Assembly (NCBI GenBank): GCA_005656395.1
Contig: SRSI01000050.1
Coordinates: 2,356,001 to 2,420,000, forward strand
DNA: 64,000 nucleotides
Source: Strongyloides papillosus
Lineage: Eukaryota > Nematoda > Chromadorea > Rhabditida > Strongyloididae
Reading direction: 5' to 3'
The position numbers were made by a program, and so were the translations under genes. Below, piece after piece: positions 1-11,375 of this stretch. How positions within the stretch are numbered: the stretch's first letter is position 1; each line of letters opens with the position of its first letter. Below the pieces are notes generated by a model. It made no database searches and was not told where the DNA came from. It saw only the letters and a program-made list of their open reading frames with translations.

Positions 1-555
1 GGCACTCTCATATAGTTATATCATATTCCTCTCACAAACACCCATAGATGTATAATTTTGCCGTTGTAGAAAGTTTTAAAAATAAAAAAATAAATAAAAA
101 AAATAAGTTCGTTTGTATGACTATATTTGAGGAAGATTCAAAAAATTTATGTATATTATATTATTCTACCCACCATCATCTTTTATATCATAAAAATTTT
201 ATCTTTTCTTCTCGTCTCTACTTTTGTAGGGTGAAGTTATTTATTTTCTCTACTCATTTTAATATATTATAACTCTACAATTCACTAACTTTGTTTATAG
301 GTACATTTCTTGATAAGGACAACAAACTATAAATTGTAAAAAAAATATATATTGTATATTAAATTTATTTTCTTCAAATACAAATCAAAGTCACTCAAAA
401 GTATATTTATATTTTTTTTTATTTCTCTTTCAAAAAATACATATATCCAGATATTTTTATATTAAAATGAATATATAAAAATTATTACTTTTATACATTA
501 AATCTTTTTATATAAATATAATTATCATTATCAACAATAATAAATCAAAATCAAA
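1..555. other. AT-rich flank, no gene seen
   Basis: AT-rich sequence with homopolymer runs. Only short open frames without family features are present. It may hold the promoter of the gene starting at 556 or the 3' flank of a gene outside the window. Nothing more can be supported. Confidence 0.6.
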
Positions 556-3128
556 ATGCCTATGCCATTGTTATTACTACAACTGATAGCAACTTCGTTA
601 TATATTTTTGCATTTCCTAAGGAAATACATAAAAGTTACGACGATAATGGACTTGTTTTGGTTGCACCTATATCAAAAGTTAAAAAAGAACTAGAAGAGA
701 TAGCTTCAAGACCAGATTTATTATGTAATTTGGAATCTGAATATGAGTGTCTTTGCCATCAATCACTAGGTGACTTGGAAGGAAAGTATATTCCTTGTAA
801 TGAATTTATACAGGTAACCTAATTTTCCATATTTTTTTCATTAATTATATATAATTAACATACTAATATATTGAGCATAATTGATAAAAAACATACTTAT
901 TTATAAATAATATATATGAAAAATATGTTTTTATAAAAATCTTTGCCTTATTTAGATTGAAAAGTTACCAACTATTCAACTGAAACTAAAGAATGCTAAT
1001 TTATCAGCACGTCTCCATACAAATGAACCATTTGAGGAGTATTTTAAAAGAAGGATTGCTGATATATTGTCGAGATATTGTCAGAATAACATTAACGAAT
1101 GTAATGGAGTACACAACAAAAACACAAAAGTCGATTCAAATGAGGAGAATAACAATGAAAAAACTTTCATCACTCAGGAACAAGTAATAATATTAGCTGT
1201 AAATTATCTTCCTAATAAAATAACACTTGTTGATTTGGTTGTTGCAAAAGAACCAAATATAGGATCTCTTAATGGGTTAATGTTAATGGATCCAGTTCAA
1301 GTTAAATTTATCCTATCAGCACAAAGTACACCACTATCCCGAGTACTTGGAGGTATAAAGATAGAGGAAGTTAAGACGAACAGTTTATCGAGAGAAACTC
1401 CTCCAAGTATCTTGGAAATGGATGATAACGGCCCATTATTACCACCTGCCTATATTACACCAACACAATCTATGAACCCACAGGAAGAGGAACAGATAAA
1501 ACAAAATGCTGGTGACAATTCAACACTAAAAATTCTTCTTCTAATCGTAGGAACTTTTTTAGCCATATGTTACATCATAGCAATATACAAAGTTTGTCGG
1601 CAAGTTTTACTACTATTCTTCTTATTTCCTACCAAACAAATTTATCTCCCACCATCATTAAAAATTATTTTTAAACTTTATTTACATGTATTTTAACAAA
1701 ACACATATTATTTTAAAATAACAAAACAAAATAGAGGATAATCGTGTAACATTAAGTAAATTGTCAAAAAGACAATATATAATATAATATATATTTCCTA
1801 CCCATTGTTTTTTCTTCCTTCTTTTTAAAAACTAACCCATTCCTCCCTTTAAATCTAACTTTTATTATAAAATTTTAATATATTTCTAACTTAATATTTA
1901 TAGCGACCATCATATAAAAAAGAAGGCCAGAGCCAGAGCGGAAGCATCATTTGTTCCATCGAGGAACAATTCAATACGAAATTATGGAACATTAGCCAGT
2001 CAAAAATCACATCAAACCGATGGTGGTACTTCCTCAATCAACAAAACAACTACATCACATTTAAATAAAACGAATGTTTTTAGTGATGGTAATAATAACA
2101 AAAATTTGCAACATCCTATTGTATCACCAACAACCGGGGGTTGGAGTAATGGAGAGGAGGAGGGAAGTATCACTCCTATAATAACACCTCATACGTTTAA
2201 GAGGATGTTTATGTGTGATGCTAGTCAGTTACCGAGGGAACCTACAATAGACCTGGAATCACAGATTATTGAGGAAGAGGAGAATGGGGAGGTTAGGAAG
2301 ATTGAACATCCCATGGATTTTGGTATTCCAATACCACATCATGAGGAGGATGAGGAGAAGGAACAAGAAGATGAGAAGGAGTATCCCCCGATAACTGATT
2401 TGACACCAGATTTGATTGTTGATAGTGAATCACTACCAGATTATGAGTTAAGCACTATTACTATGAATAATCCTGAACATAACATGTTAGCAACTATCGT
2501 TCAAACAGAAAGGCCAATCTCCAGAAGGGGGAGTGTAACATCCCAACACTCAGATCAACAGGATCTGGAGACAACAAACAGTAGAGAAGAAACCCCAGCT
2601 CCGATAATGGAGGAGGATATGGTACCAAAACAACCAGTGATAGTAGAGGAAGAGGAACCTATACCAATCGTAGTTAATGAAACTGTAAATAATAATAATG
2701 ATGATATTAGTAATAACAATAATAGTAGTAGTAGACCAAAGATTATACCAGTAGTATCGATAACGGCTGATGATGATATAATAATTGATGATGAATTCGA
2801 TGACAGAAATGATGCTTTCAATACTGTAGTAAATGCCAAAAGTGATATAAATAATGAGACATGGTCCACAGATGAAGAAGAAGAGGATGATAAAGATAAT
2901 GTTAATTTATATAGAATTATGAGTGAAGAACATATTGAGGAGAGTGAGAAATCTGAGGATGAGGAGGATGAAGATGAAAGTACATATTATCAAAGGTTAC
3001 AGGAAAGTCCTACCATCCCATATGAGGTAAGGACACCTAATAATATACAAAAAGATAAACATCTCATAAGTAATCGTATTCAACCATATGGGGTGTTAGA
3101 GGATAATGGAGATGAAGATTTACGTTAG
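556..3128 (+). CDS. Type I membrane protein with long acidic cytoplasmic tail (unrecognised family)
   Basis: The model joins 556..813, 956..1599 and 1904..3128, giving 708 residues. A hydrophobic N-terminus (about residues 1-19) looks like a signal peptide. A cysteine-containing ectodomain follows, then one membrane segment near residues 279-297 and a basic stop-transfer patch (KKKARARAE). The remaining ~400 residues are low-complexity and very rich in Glu, Asp, Asn and Ser. The first ATG of the frame was chosen. The first intron is a normal GT-AG. The second keeps the frame only if it uses a GC donor (GCAAGTT) at 1600 with the acceptor at 1903. I do not recognise the family. It is presumably a plasma-membrane or secretory-pathway protein, which is inference from topology only. 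Confidence 0.75.
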
Positions 3129-3367
3129 AAAAAAATAAAAAAAAATTATTAGTTTCAAAAAAAGAAGCCTTGGTATTTTTTCACTTTTCTATCTATAACT
3201 AATAATATCAAGAAATGTAAAAATAAAAAAGTCAGAATGTGCCCTCAAACTACATAAAAATTCATATATTAAATTTTTCAACTATGAAAAAAACTTTTTT
3301 CTAATAAACTAATAAAAATCATATTGATAATCTTTGATATTTTCATTTTTTAAAAAAAAAAACTCAC

Positions 3368-3616
3368 CAACAAAACCAACTCTTGCATCACCGGTCTTTG
3401 CTACATCAAAACCTTCACCTGCCACTTTTCCCCCACTCTTCGGTGTTATCAGTTCACGACGGAGTTTGGCAAGTTTAGCTTTCAAGATTCCTAAATGTGC
3501 ATTAGTTGCTTTATTTTTTTGAGTTTTTGCCATCTAAAATTAATTAAAAATGATATTTATTGAAATGAGAAACTTACTTCAGCCTCAATTTCCGCAATCT
3601 TTTGGATGACAGACAT
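3368..3616 (-). pseudogene. 5' fragment of DRG1-type developmentally regulated GTP-binding protein
   Basis: On the minus strand, exons 3616..3578 and 3533..3368 are joined by a 44-bp intron. They encode 68 residues that closely resemble the N-terminus of DRG1 GTPases (family knowledge): a short helix, then the AKTQKNKAT stretch, [24 protein letters not shown]. The second exon ends in phase 1 at a good donor (GTGAGT), exactly before the P-loop exon should begin. No following exon is visible between here and position 3129, and the opposite strand beyond that is filled by another gene. Either this is a truncated copy, or the gene has an intron of over 3 kb that leaves the window and contains a whole other gene. 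It shares an upstream region with the J-protein gene at 3886, which is transcribed away from it. Confidence 0.7.
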
Positions 3617-3885
3617 TTTTTATTGATGATAAACTTCGGCAAAACAAGTAATCTGTAATAGTAAAAAAATGTAATTGGATATTTTGTCTTTATTAGAGGA
3701 AATGTGATGAAATGAGTGAATTAGGTGATGAAGATAGTGAATATTTGGTTGTCAAAATTAAATGTATTGTAAAAGACGACGCGGTCAGTTAACCGTCATA
3801 ATTCAAACTTTTCCCTCCAGGAGAAGTCCTTGAAAATAACGAGTGAGAAGGTATTTTTATTTCTAATGTTTCAAGCTATAAATAA

Positions 3886-4667
3886 GTGGGGAAAATGCTA
3901 AGAATAATAGAGGTACATAGTATAAGGTATCTCTCTTGGTCACCTTGTTTATTAAAAGACCACTATGAAACATTAGGTGTTAAAAAGGATGCTTCTCGAA
4001 GTGACATCAAGAAAGCTTTCTATGAATTGTCAAAGAAATATCACCCTGACATGAATCCTGGAAATCAAGAGAAAGCAGTTGAGATGTTTCAAATGGTCAG
4101 TTCCATAATTTTCTCTTTTCTTATATTACTATTAAAAGTATTTAGATAAAAAAAGCCTATGAGGTATTATCAAATGATTTCTCAAGGAGAGAATATGATC
4201 AAACAATAAGAGGTCCATCACGAGGATACTCAGATGTGTCCAGTGAGCGTTTCACTCAAAACAGAAGACATTACACAGATCTAGATCTTGATTTAAAGGA
4301 TCTTGAGTCATTCCAAAGAGCAGCAAGATCAAGGCGGGGACACCACGAAAAGTATGATATGCCTGATGAATTTTTTGCCAAATTTGGTGGGAAAAAGTTT
4401 AAAAGCAACTATGTTGAGGATGAGATACCATTTACGTTTAATTATAAGGATAGAGAAACAGCTAGACGTGAAGCTGAGGAGTTGAAAATTTTGAAAGAAA
4501 TTGAGGAAGAGAAGGCTAAGAGCAGGTATCCGTTACCGACATTTGAACAGCTACTCCGACAACAGGAACAGAAGAAGTATGAGGAGAGGCGTAAATATAA
4601 TTTAGTTGCTTTATCAGTTGTGGGGACTGTTTTGTGTGGTGTGCTTTACTCGAGACTTGCTAGGTGA
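3886..4667 (+). CDS. Membrane-anchored J-domain protein (DNAJC4/DNAJC30-like, probably mitochondrial)
   Basis: Exons 3886..4095 and 4146..4667 are joined across a 50-bp intron, giving 243 residues. A complete J domain spans about residues 26-90, with the HPD motif at 53-55, the part that stimulates Hsp70 ATPase. The first ~22 residues are basic and hydroxylated without acids, consistent with a mitochondrial presequence. The middle is charged and probably helical. A single hydrophobic segment lies near 222-240 next to the C-terminus. There is no Gly/Phe or zinc-finger region, so this is a type III J protein. The resemblance to the DNAJC4/DNAJC30 group rests on this architecture, so the exact orthologue is uncertain. 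Confidence 0.8.
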
Positions 4668-6150
4668 TATGGTTAGGATTGTATTTGCAATAGATTTGTT
4701 TTTGTCTTTTTTTTTGTATGTTTAAAATAATAGGATGTATTTAGTATTGTAGAGAATTTATTTATACTAGCTTTGGTAGTAAAAATTTCTATGAATTTTG
4801 TTAAAATTTAAAAGAAATAGAAAGTTTTTCACTTATAAATAGTTATTTTTTTTATAATAATTAAGAAGTTGATATTGTCGAAAATGCTCTCTAGTGGGAG
4901 ACGTGGTAAATAAATTATTTATTAAAAGTCAATTGTGACTATTCGAAATTTATATAGTAGATTCATATGTTCAATACAATGCTAAAGATTCATTGGACGT
5001 TTGTTTATCTGGAAGAAAATGAAATTTATATTATTAATTATATCGTATCTATAATATACGCTATGCATATCGGCACATAAATTCTTAATCAACTAATTTG
5101 TTTTTTTCTTTTTCGAGAAATATAAGGTTTCCTAGTTAAATGAATCATTGATGAATTTGAGAGTATCATTTAGGATAGATAAAAATTATTTCTTTATTTA
5201 AAAAGATATTACTAGAAAAGGAAAATAATAATTTTGTTTAAAACAATAAAATATCAGAGATACAAATAAATAAAGAACTTAGATTTTTTTCGAATATGAC
5301 TTTTATTAGAATTGATCAACATTAATGTATGGATAATCAATCAGTGCATTTCCATTAATATTGACAGTGAAGGATAATTAGAAAAAGTTTTAATCAAGTT
5401 ATTCTAAAAAATGTTTTTTGTAGTTTAGTTTTTGACAATCGATGTTATTGGACAATTTATAAAATAAGAAATTAAATATCTCGACATATAAAGTAAAGCT
5501 TTATATATTATCAAATTTTTATAATGCAATAGCCTTTGATCATGTTATAATTTATTTTGTGTTTTATGGAAGAATAAATTGAAATTTATAAATTTTTGGA
5601 GAAAAAATCGAAATAACCAACTAATAATTTGGAAATAACTTTTAAAAATCGAAAGTTATAACATGCATATATTGACAGAACGGAAACATCCAATTGAAGA
5701 TATGTTTTTTTGAATGCTATTAATAAAAGATTGAGAATAATGAGGTTGGAAAATTTAGTCACAGGTAAATTGATGAAATAACAAAAAACAAAAAAAGTTT
5801 TTTTAGTTAAATGAATTTTTGTCCCTATATTCAATATTGGGGCAAGAAAAGGGATAAAAACAAATTTTTCTATAATGTTATCACTTCATCAATTATAAAA
5901 TAAGTGTTCTTTTAATTATTAAAATGTTGTGAAAAGATACTAAATGGTAGCATTACAAATGAAAAAATTATCTGGACCAATAAATGTAACTATCATATTT
6001 TTTTAAAATTATGTGCAAGGATATCAACATATAATAAAAGCAATTCTTTATTGTTATGATTTGAGTTAATGTGACAAACAACAAATACTGAATACGATCA
6101 AAATTTTGTTGTAAAGAAATGATTATATAACTATAGAAATTTCTTTTCTT
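4668..6150. other. AT-rich intergenic stretch without recognised gene
   Basis: About 1.5 kb of AT-rich DNA between the J-protein gene and the first triplicated unit. Short minus-strand frames at 5586 and 5968 are hydrophobic and AT-driven, with no domain and no counterpart in the other copies. The last ~60 bases resemble the sequence at the tails of the repeat units, so a remnant of a further unit may lie here. Confidence 0.5.
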
Positions 6151-6717
6151 CCGTTTCATAGTTTGAAATTAAAAATAGATTCAAATTATATTGAAGCTAA
6201 AAAATTATACTTTTGGTTTCGTTATTTTTCTTTCTTTACCTGAAATTATTACTTTCCATTTGATCAAGCTTAAATAAAAATAAAAAACTTGTGATTATAA
6301 CAAAAATTAATTTTTTCGTTTTGTTATTTGATTTCAACTTTTTTTTCGATGATATAATAGAAACAATTTTTAAATTTCTCAAAAATCAAGTAAATATCAT
6401 AAATAATTCACTGAATAATTTAATATTATTTGCTCTTAAATTCGATATGTGATGACATTTAATTCCAACAAATTAATTTCTAATATTCAAAAAATTAAAA
6501 TATTTTTTTATTGGAAAAGATGATGACAATTTTAAAAAATGATATAATTAGTGAATAGGAAAAGAATTAAAATATGTTGAAATATTGAAAATTGCATTTA
6601 ATATCAAAAGACCTGATTTATAAAATTTTTGAATTTTAGAAAATCAAAATTCATATTGACGCCACATATGATATCAATTCATTTTTATGAGATCCTTCTA
6701 AAAGCTACTTTAACCTT

Positions 6718-6876
6718 TTAGGTTATTAAAAATTCAATTACACGATCAAAAGCATTACTTTGTTTAACATTGTACGCAGCATTTAATTCGACTTCCGTTA
6801 TAGTCAATGTAGCTACAAGTAACAATAGTCTAATTATCCATGTAATAAACAAATGTGAGAAATCAAAAAATTTCAT
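6718..6876 (-). pseudogene. Small secreted-peptide ORF, copy 1 (premature stop)
   Basis: A 52-residue frame starts with a hydrophobic leader (RLLLLVATLTI region) and matches the 63-residue frame in copy 2 almost codon for codon. Here a TCA codon of copy 2 reads TAA, removing the last 11 residues (KVKVAFRRIS end). Family unknown. It lies about 320 bp downstream of the Ly6-like gene on the same strand. It may be a decaying gene or a conserved downstream exon whose partners I cannot see. Confidence 0.4.
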
Positions 6877-7193
6877 ATAAACATATATTTCAACAATTAC
6901 TAAAATTGTAAACCATATAATTATTCAAAATTTACAAAATAAGGTTTGAAGAGAAATAAATGATGAACTAGGATACTTATCTATAACAATTGTTAAATTT
7001 AAAAAATTTATTATCATTTCATTATCATATCATAACATTTTTTAAAAAAATACAACTAACACATGGAAGAAATTAACATGTGTTGTTGCATATATTTATA
7101 AATATCAAAAAATATTTATCTTATCATTCAAAAAAGCTTAGAAAAGTAGTTGGTACGACAGGGATAATGTTGTATTTTGCTACTCCTAACTCT

Positions 7194-7695
7194 TTAGAGT
7201 TTTTTTCCTTTGTTGCAAAGATCTCCATCACAGCATTTAATTTTATATGAACCTTTCATTTTTTCGCGCGTAGCTGGAGTCAAGGGATTCTTTGCATAAG
7301 CTGCGAGGACCTTTCTAAAATCAGCTATGTCCTCACCATGAGTGTAACCCTCATACAACAAATCATATGCTTTATCAATAGTTTCAGTTCCCTCTTTATA
7401 CTGAAAGATATTATAAAATATGATTAAATTTTCTTACCTTATCACAAGCCCATTTTTGCATACAGGCATTAATTTCTCCATTTATATAGTTATCTTTATC
7501 AGCCTTAAATTTACCGGTCATTTTTACACATTGCAATTCTCCACAATCTCCCTGGCTTTTGGTGTCTTTAAAATTTTCTTTTTTGCCATTAATTTTACCA
7601 CTAAGAGAGTATGCAAATGAACATTTCTTTCCAGCTCTGAGACATTGTGACAAACACAAAATTGTGAGAACAAAGAATAAATATTTTAAATTCAT
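7194..7695 (-). CDS. Ly6/LU-like cysteine-rich secreted protein, copy 1 (lost membrane anchor)
   Basis: Exons 7695..7438 and 7400..7194 surround a 37-bp intron, giving 154 residues. There is a clear signal peptide (residues 1-21), spaced cysteines, and a closing CCDGDLCN motif typical of the C-terminal end of Ly6/uPAR (three-finger) domains. The two paralogues in this window continue after this motif into a hydrophobic C-terminal tail suited to GPI anchoring. Here the frame meets a TAA just after LCNKGKKL. The hydrophobic tail is still recognisable downstream in another reading frame, after a run of seven A. The product would be soluble and secreted if made. The Ly6 assignment rests on the CC-x3-LCN end, length and anchor, not on a search. 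Confidence 0.65.
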
Positions 7696-8082
7696 TTTAG
7701 AATCTTATTTTCCTTGATTTTTCCAATATTTTTATACTGATAAAATATTAATTTAAATTTAAAATATTTAAATTTCTTATTTTATTCTTTTTTGTATTAA
7801 AATTAAACAAATTTTATGCTAATTAATTAAAAAATGAAATTTACATACTTCTTTATTACATTAATTGAATAAAACAACTTATCACTATCAACGATTCTAG
7901 CTAAAAGTCTCTTGTTTACTATAAGAACAACAATTGAAAGAAAGAGAAAGATTAATAAGAGAAATGGATTTTTAAGTTTATTTCAGAAGTTGAAGTTCAA
8001 ATAATTCTGCTAAAATTGTTAATGAACCAAAAAAACCATAATAAATTGTTACTAGATAAGGGAAATGTCATTTTTCTAATTA

Positions 8083-8842
8083 CAGTCAACTCCCTCTATA
8101 AGAAACACACTGGGATCGAGAAATTTAGTAGTTTCTTATAGAGAATGTACTAGAGGTTTCTTATAGAGATTTACTATATTAAAAGCTCTTATATGTAGTA
8201 ATAACACTAAAAAAACTAAAATTCTATACATTAGATGTTTATAATAAAAATAACCTCCCAGATTAAGCAATTGAAAATGATTCAATATAATTTTCATCCT
8301 AATTTGACTTTATTTAGGTAACAAAGTTAGAAGGTAATGATTGTTTCATGAGATATGTTTTATCTTGAAATTTTTCAACTGGTTCTTTTAAAGAAGATTT
8401 ATCATGTAATATTTAATATTGCTTTAGTACATTAAAACTTTTTTAACTTCATTAATTGATGGAGCAATAATTTCTGGATCATTATATATTGGTTCATCTT
8501 CTAAGCATGTGTCTTGATCTACATTACATCCTGTTAAATTATTTGTTTCTATATCATCAACTGTTATGTGACTAAAGTGTGTAAATAATAGATATTTCTA
8601 TTGAAATGGAAACGATTTTTGATTTTCAACACCTTTTTCAACAAATAAAAAAGCAATTTTATGTTAATAATATCACCTACACGGTTTCTTATAGGGAGAG
8701 AGTTTCTAACAACGATTTTTTTTGTTTCTTATAGAAAACCAAAAATGTATGAAAATTTAATTTTAGTTTTGGGACCATAGACTATGGTTTCTTATAGAAG
8801 AAAGTTTCTTATAGAGGTGTTTCTAATAGAGAGAGTTGACTG
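8083..8842 (-). mobile_element. Non-autonomous Tigger/pogo-type DNA transposon (760 bp)
   Basis: The element is bounded by near-perfect terminal inverted repeats (CAGTCAACTC-C/T-CTCTAT-A/T-AGAAAC) and flanked by TA on both sides, the target duplication of Tc1/mariner-pogo elements. Subterminal copies of TTTCTTATAGAG recur at both ends. The interior keeps a relic of the end of a transposase on the minus strand. Neither copy 2 nor copy 3 of the host unit has this insertion, so it entered after the triplication. Confidence 0.8.
8424..8585 (-). pseudogene. Relic of transposase C-terminus inside the Tigger/pogo-type element
   Basis: A ~53-codon open frame reads HFSHITVDDIETN, then CLEDEP, then IIAPSINEVKKVLMY and stop. 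An acidic stretch followed by a PS-x-NEV/EAL-type helix is how Tigger/jerky-family transposases end (family knowledge). No DDE core remains in the 760-bp element, so it could move only with enzyme supplied by an autonomous relative. Confidence 0.55.
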
Positions 8843-9690
8843 TATATTAAAAAAAAAGATTATTAAATCATTCTTTTAAATTACCAATAAAAATTTTAAT
8901 TTTTTTAAACGTTGCATCAATATATTTATTTTAATTATTTAAAAGTTTATATTTTTAATAAATTTGAGTATTATTACAACCAAAAAAGTCAATTCTACAC
9001 ATTTTCTAATGATATTAAGGGATTTTTTAAATTTAACAAGGAATTTGGAAATTGGTTTTTTTGGCAAAGAATTTTTAATATTTTGAATTTCTGTTGTAAA
9101 CATTATGTTATTGGTAGATATCATTTTGAAACAAATAAATCAAAAAACATATTAAATAATTTTTTTATCTAACAAGTAAAAAATATATAAATAATATCAT
9201 TTGTACTAAAGTAGAATCAATAATATCAAAATAGAAGTTTAGAAAACAATATTCATATTCCAAATATCATTTCATCTGTCTTTTGTTCACAGAAATTATT
9301 TTAAAAGATATTTGGTATGATTTTATCATCAATTTATGTGCACTAATGTATTCATGATAATAATTTTCTCTTATGATTAATAAGTAAAACAATTTAAAGC
9401 TTAGTAGTTAAAAAAAATGTAAAATATTTTTTGTTGGAATTTTTTATTGTGAATTTCATTAAATTAGTCAGTGCCAGTAATTGGTATGATAATATTAGTA
9501 TTGAGAATTATTTTTATTTTAAAAAATGCTTGTTTTACTACCTTATAACGACAGTTATTATTAAATATAATAACATAAGTTAGATTGATATAAAATTAAA
9601 TTCTTTCGGCAATGCTACTTTATCAAGAAACGAATTGGTAATTATAAAATTTTTTTTTCTTTTTCGTACTTCAGTGTTTAATTAGATTTA
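8843..9690. other. 3' block of copy 1, no gene
   Basis: AT-rich block shared with copies 2 (about 12.88-13.69 kb) and 3 (about 20.43-21.25 kb). The open frames here are not preserved between copies, so it is not read as coding. Confidence 0.55.
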
Positions 9691-10193
9691 AAATACATTA
9701 AGTTAAAAAATTATACTTTTGATCTAGTCATTTTTTTTACCAAAAGATTATTTCTTACTTTTTCTACATAACAAATTAAAGTATAAATATAAAAAATTGT
9801 GCTTTTAGTAAGAGTTTATTTTGTAGTTTATTGTTTAATTTCAATTTTATTTTTTTGCAATGAAAGTCAAACTATTTTTAAAATGCATAGAGATCAGGTA
9901 AATATATTAAATAACTCACTGAAAAATTAAATATTAATTGCCCTCAAATTTGATATGTACTGAATTTAATTCCAACAAATTAATTTCTAATATTTAAAAA
10001 TATTAAAATTTTTATTTTATTGGAAAATATGATGACAATTTAAAAAAATGATAGAATTAGTGAAGGGGAAAAGAATTAAAATATGTTGAAATATTGAAAA
10101 TTGCATTTAATATCAAAAGACCTGATTTATAAAATTTTTGAATTTTAGAGAATCAAAATTCATATCGACGCCACATATGATATCAATTCATTT

Positions 10194-10385
10194 TTATGAG
10201 ATCCTTCTAAAAGCTACTTTAACCTTTGAGGTTATTAAAAATTCAAATACACGATCAAAAATATCACTTTGTTGAACATTGCACGAAACATTTAATTCGA
10301 CTTCTGTTATAGTCAATGTAGCTACAAATAATAATAGTCTAATTATCCATATAATAAACAAATGTGAAAAATCAGAAATTTTCAT
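10194..10385 (-). CDS. Small secreted-peptide ORF, copy 2 (intact, 63 aa)
   Basis: The frame of 63 residues has an N-terminal hydrophobic segment (about residues 9-27) suited to a signal peptide or membrane anchor, followed by ~35 polar residues with one Cys and a basic end (FRRIS). It is the only one of the three copies without a break. It lies 230 bp downstream of the Ly6-like gene, same strand. Family unknown. It could be a separate small gene or an exon. Confidence 0.4.
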   Translation of the reverse strand: MKISDFSHLFIIWIIRLLLFVATLTITEVELNVSCNVQQSDIFDRVFEFLITSKVKVAFRRIS

Positions 10386-10615
10386 ATAAACATATATTTC
10401 AATAATTACTAAAATTGTAAATCATATAATTTTTCAAAATTCATAAGATGAGGTTAGAAAAGAAAAAAATGATGAGCTGAAATACTTATTTATAACAATT
10501 GTTAAATTTAAAAAATTTATTATCATTTCATTACCATATCCATAAAATTTTACGGAAAAAAACAACTAACACATGAAAAAAAATTTACTTGTGTTGTCGC
10601 ATATATTCAAAATTA

Positions 10616-11237
10616 TCAAATATTATTTATCATTAAAAATAAACCTAGGAAAATAGTTGATACAACTGTTATAATGCTGTATTTTGTTACTACTGACTTG
10701 GATATTGTTATTCCTACCTTCTTGAATATTTTTTTTGCATCTCCGCTGCATAAATCTTTATCACAGCATGAAACTTTCGTAGGACCTTTAAGTTTATCAT
10801 AAGTAGCTTTACTCATGCCTGTTCCTTCTTTTGTAAATTCTTCTCTAAAATTAGGTATATTCTTTTTATCCTCAGGATCTGTAATTTTATTTGCCAAAAA
10901 TTCCATTGCTTTATCAAAAGTATCATCTTCTTCATCAGACTGAAGTATAATATAAAATATGATTAAATTTTCTTACCTTATCGCATAATGATTTGTCCAT
11001 ACACATATACATTTCTGCACTTATGTAGTTCTTTTCATCAGCCTTATATGTACCAGTTATTGTTGAACAGACTGATTCTTGACAATTTCTATTTCCTAAA
11101 CCTACTTCAAGTTTTTCAGGTTTACTATTATTAACAGTAGCAGTAAATGAAAATCCACCTGCACACATTCTTTCAGTTTTGACACATTGTGAGAAGAACA
11201 AAATTGTTACAACAAACAAAAAATATTTTAATTGCAT
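10616..11237 (-). CDS. Ly6/LU-like GPI-anchored cysteine-rich protein, copy 2
   Basis: Exons 11237..10977 and 10939..10616 are separated by a 37-bp intron at the same position as in copies 1 and 3, giving 194 residues. There is a signal peptide (1-20), cysteines in RMC, NC, VC, MC and LC contexts, then CCDKDLC near the end of the folded part. A hydrophobic tail (TVVSTIFLGLFLMI) ends the protein, as expected for a GPI attachment signal. The likely place of action is the cell surface or the worm's secretory surface. Function is unknown. About 83% of the first 87 residues match copy 3 by eye. Confidence 0.7.
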
Positions 11238-11375
11238 TATAGACTGTTATTTTCCTTGATTTTCCCAATATTTTTATACTGATAAAATATTAATTTAAAT
11301 TTAAAATATTTAAATTTCTTACTTTATTCTTTTTTTGCGTTTAATATTAAACAAATTTTTTTCCTAATTAGCTAG

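Larger units (their letters stand above)
6150..9690. repeat. Copy 1 of a triplicated locus unit
   Basis: This is the first of three diverged direct copies of a segment that is about 2.8 kb once inserted transposons are subtracted. Shared landmarks in the same order are an AT-rich block ending in ATTGAAAATTGCATTTAATA, the small secreted ORF, the Ly6-like gene, a block with TTTTTTTAAACGTTGCATCAAT, and a tail near TACTTCA. Copy 1 additionally contains a 760-bp DNA transposon. Boundaries are approximate to a few tens of bases because the copies have diverged. Confidence 0.75.

Noticed and set aside
60..272. 74-codon frame at the left edge
   Set aside because: Lys/Asn/Phe/Tyr-rich, AT-driven, with no signal or motif and no splice partner in the window.
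2555..2869. 104-codon minus-strand frame rich in Ser, Leu and Ile
   Set aside because: It is the antisense of an acidic repeat-rich coding region (GAT/GAA/AAT codons) of the plus-strand gene and has no splice or domain support.
3334..3522. Plus-strand frame over the DRG1 fragment
   Set aside because: It is the mirror of a clearly conserved minus-strand exon.
8912..9172. 86-codon plus-strand frame in the tail of copy 1
   Set aside because: The matching sequence in copies 2 and 3 has stops and indels, so the frame is not conserved.
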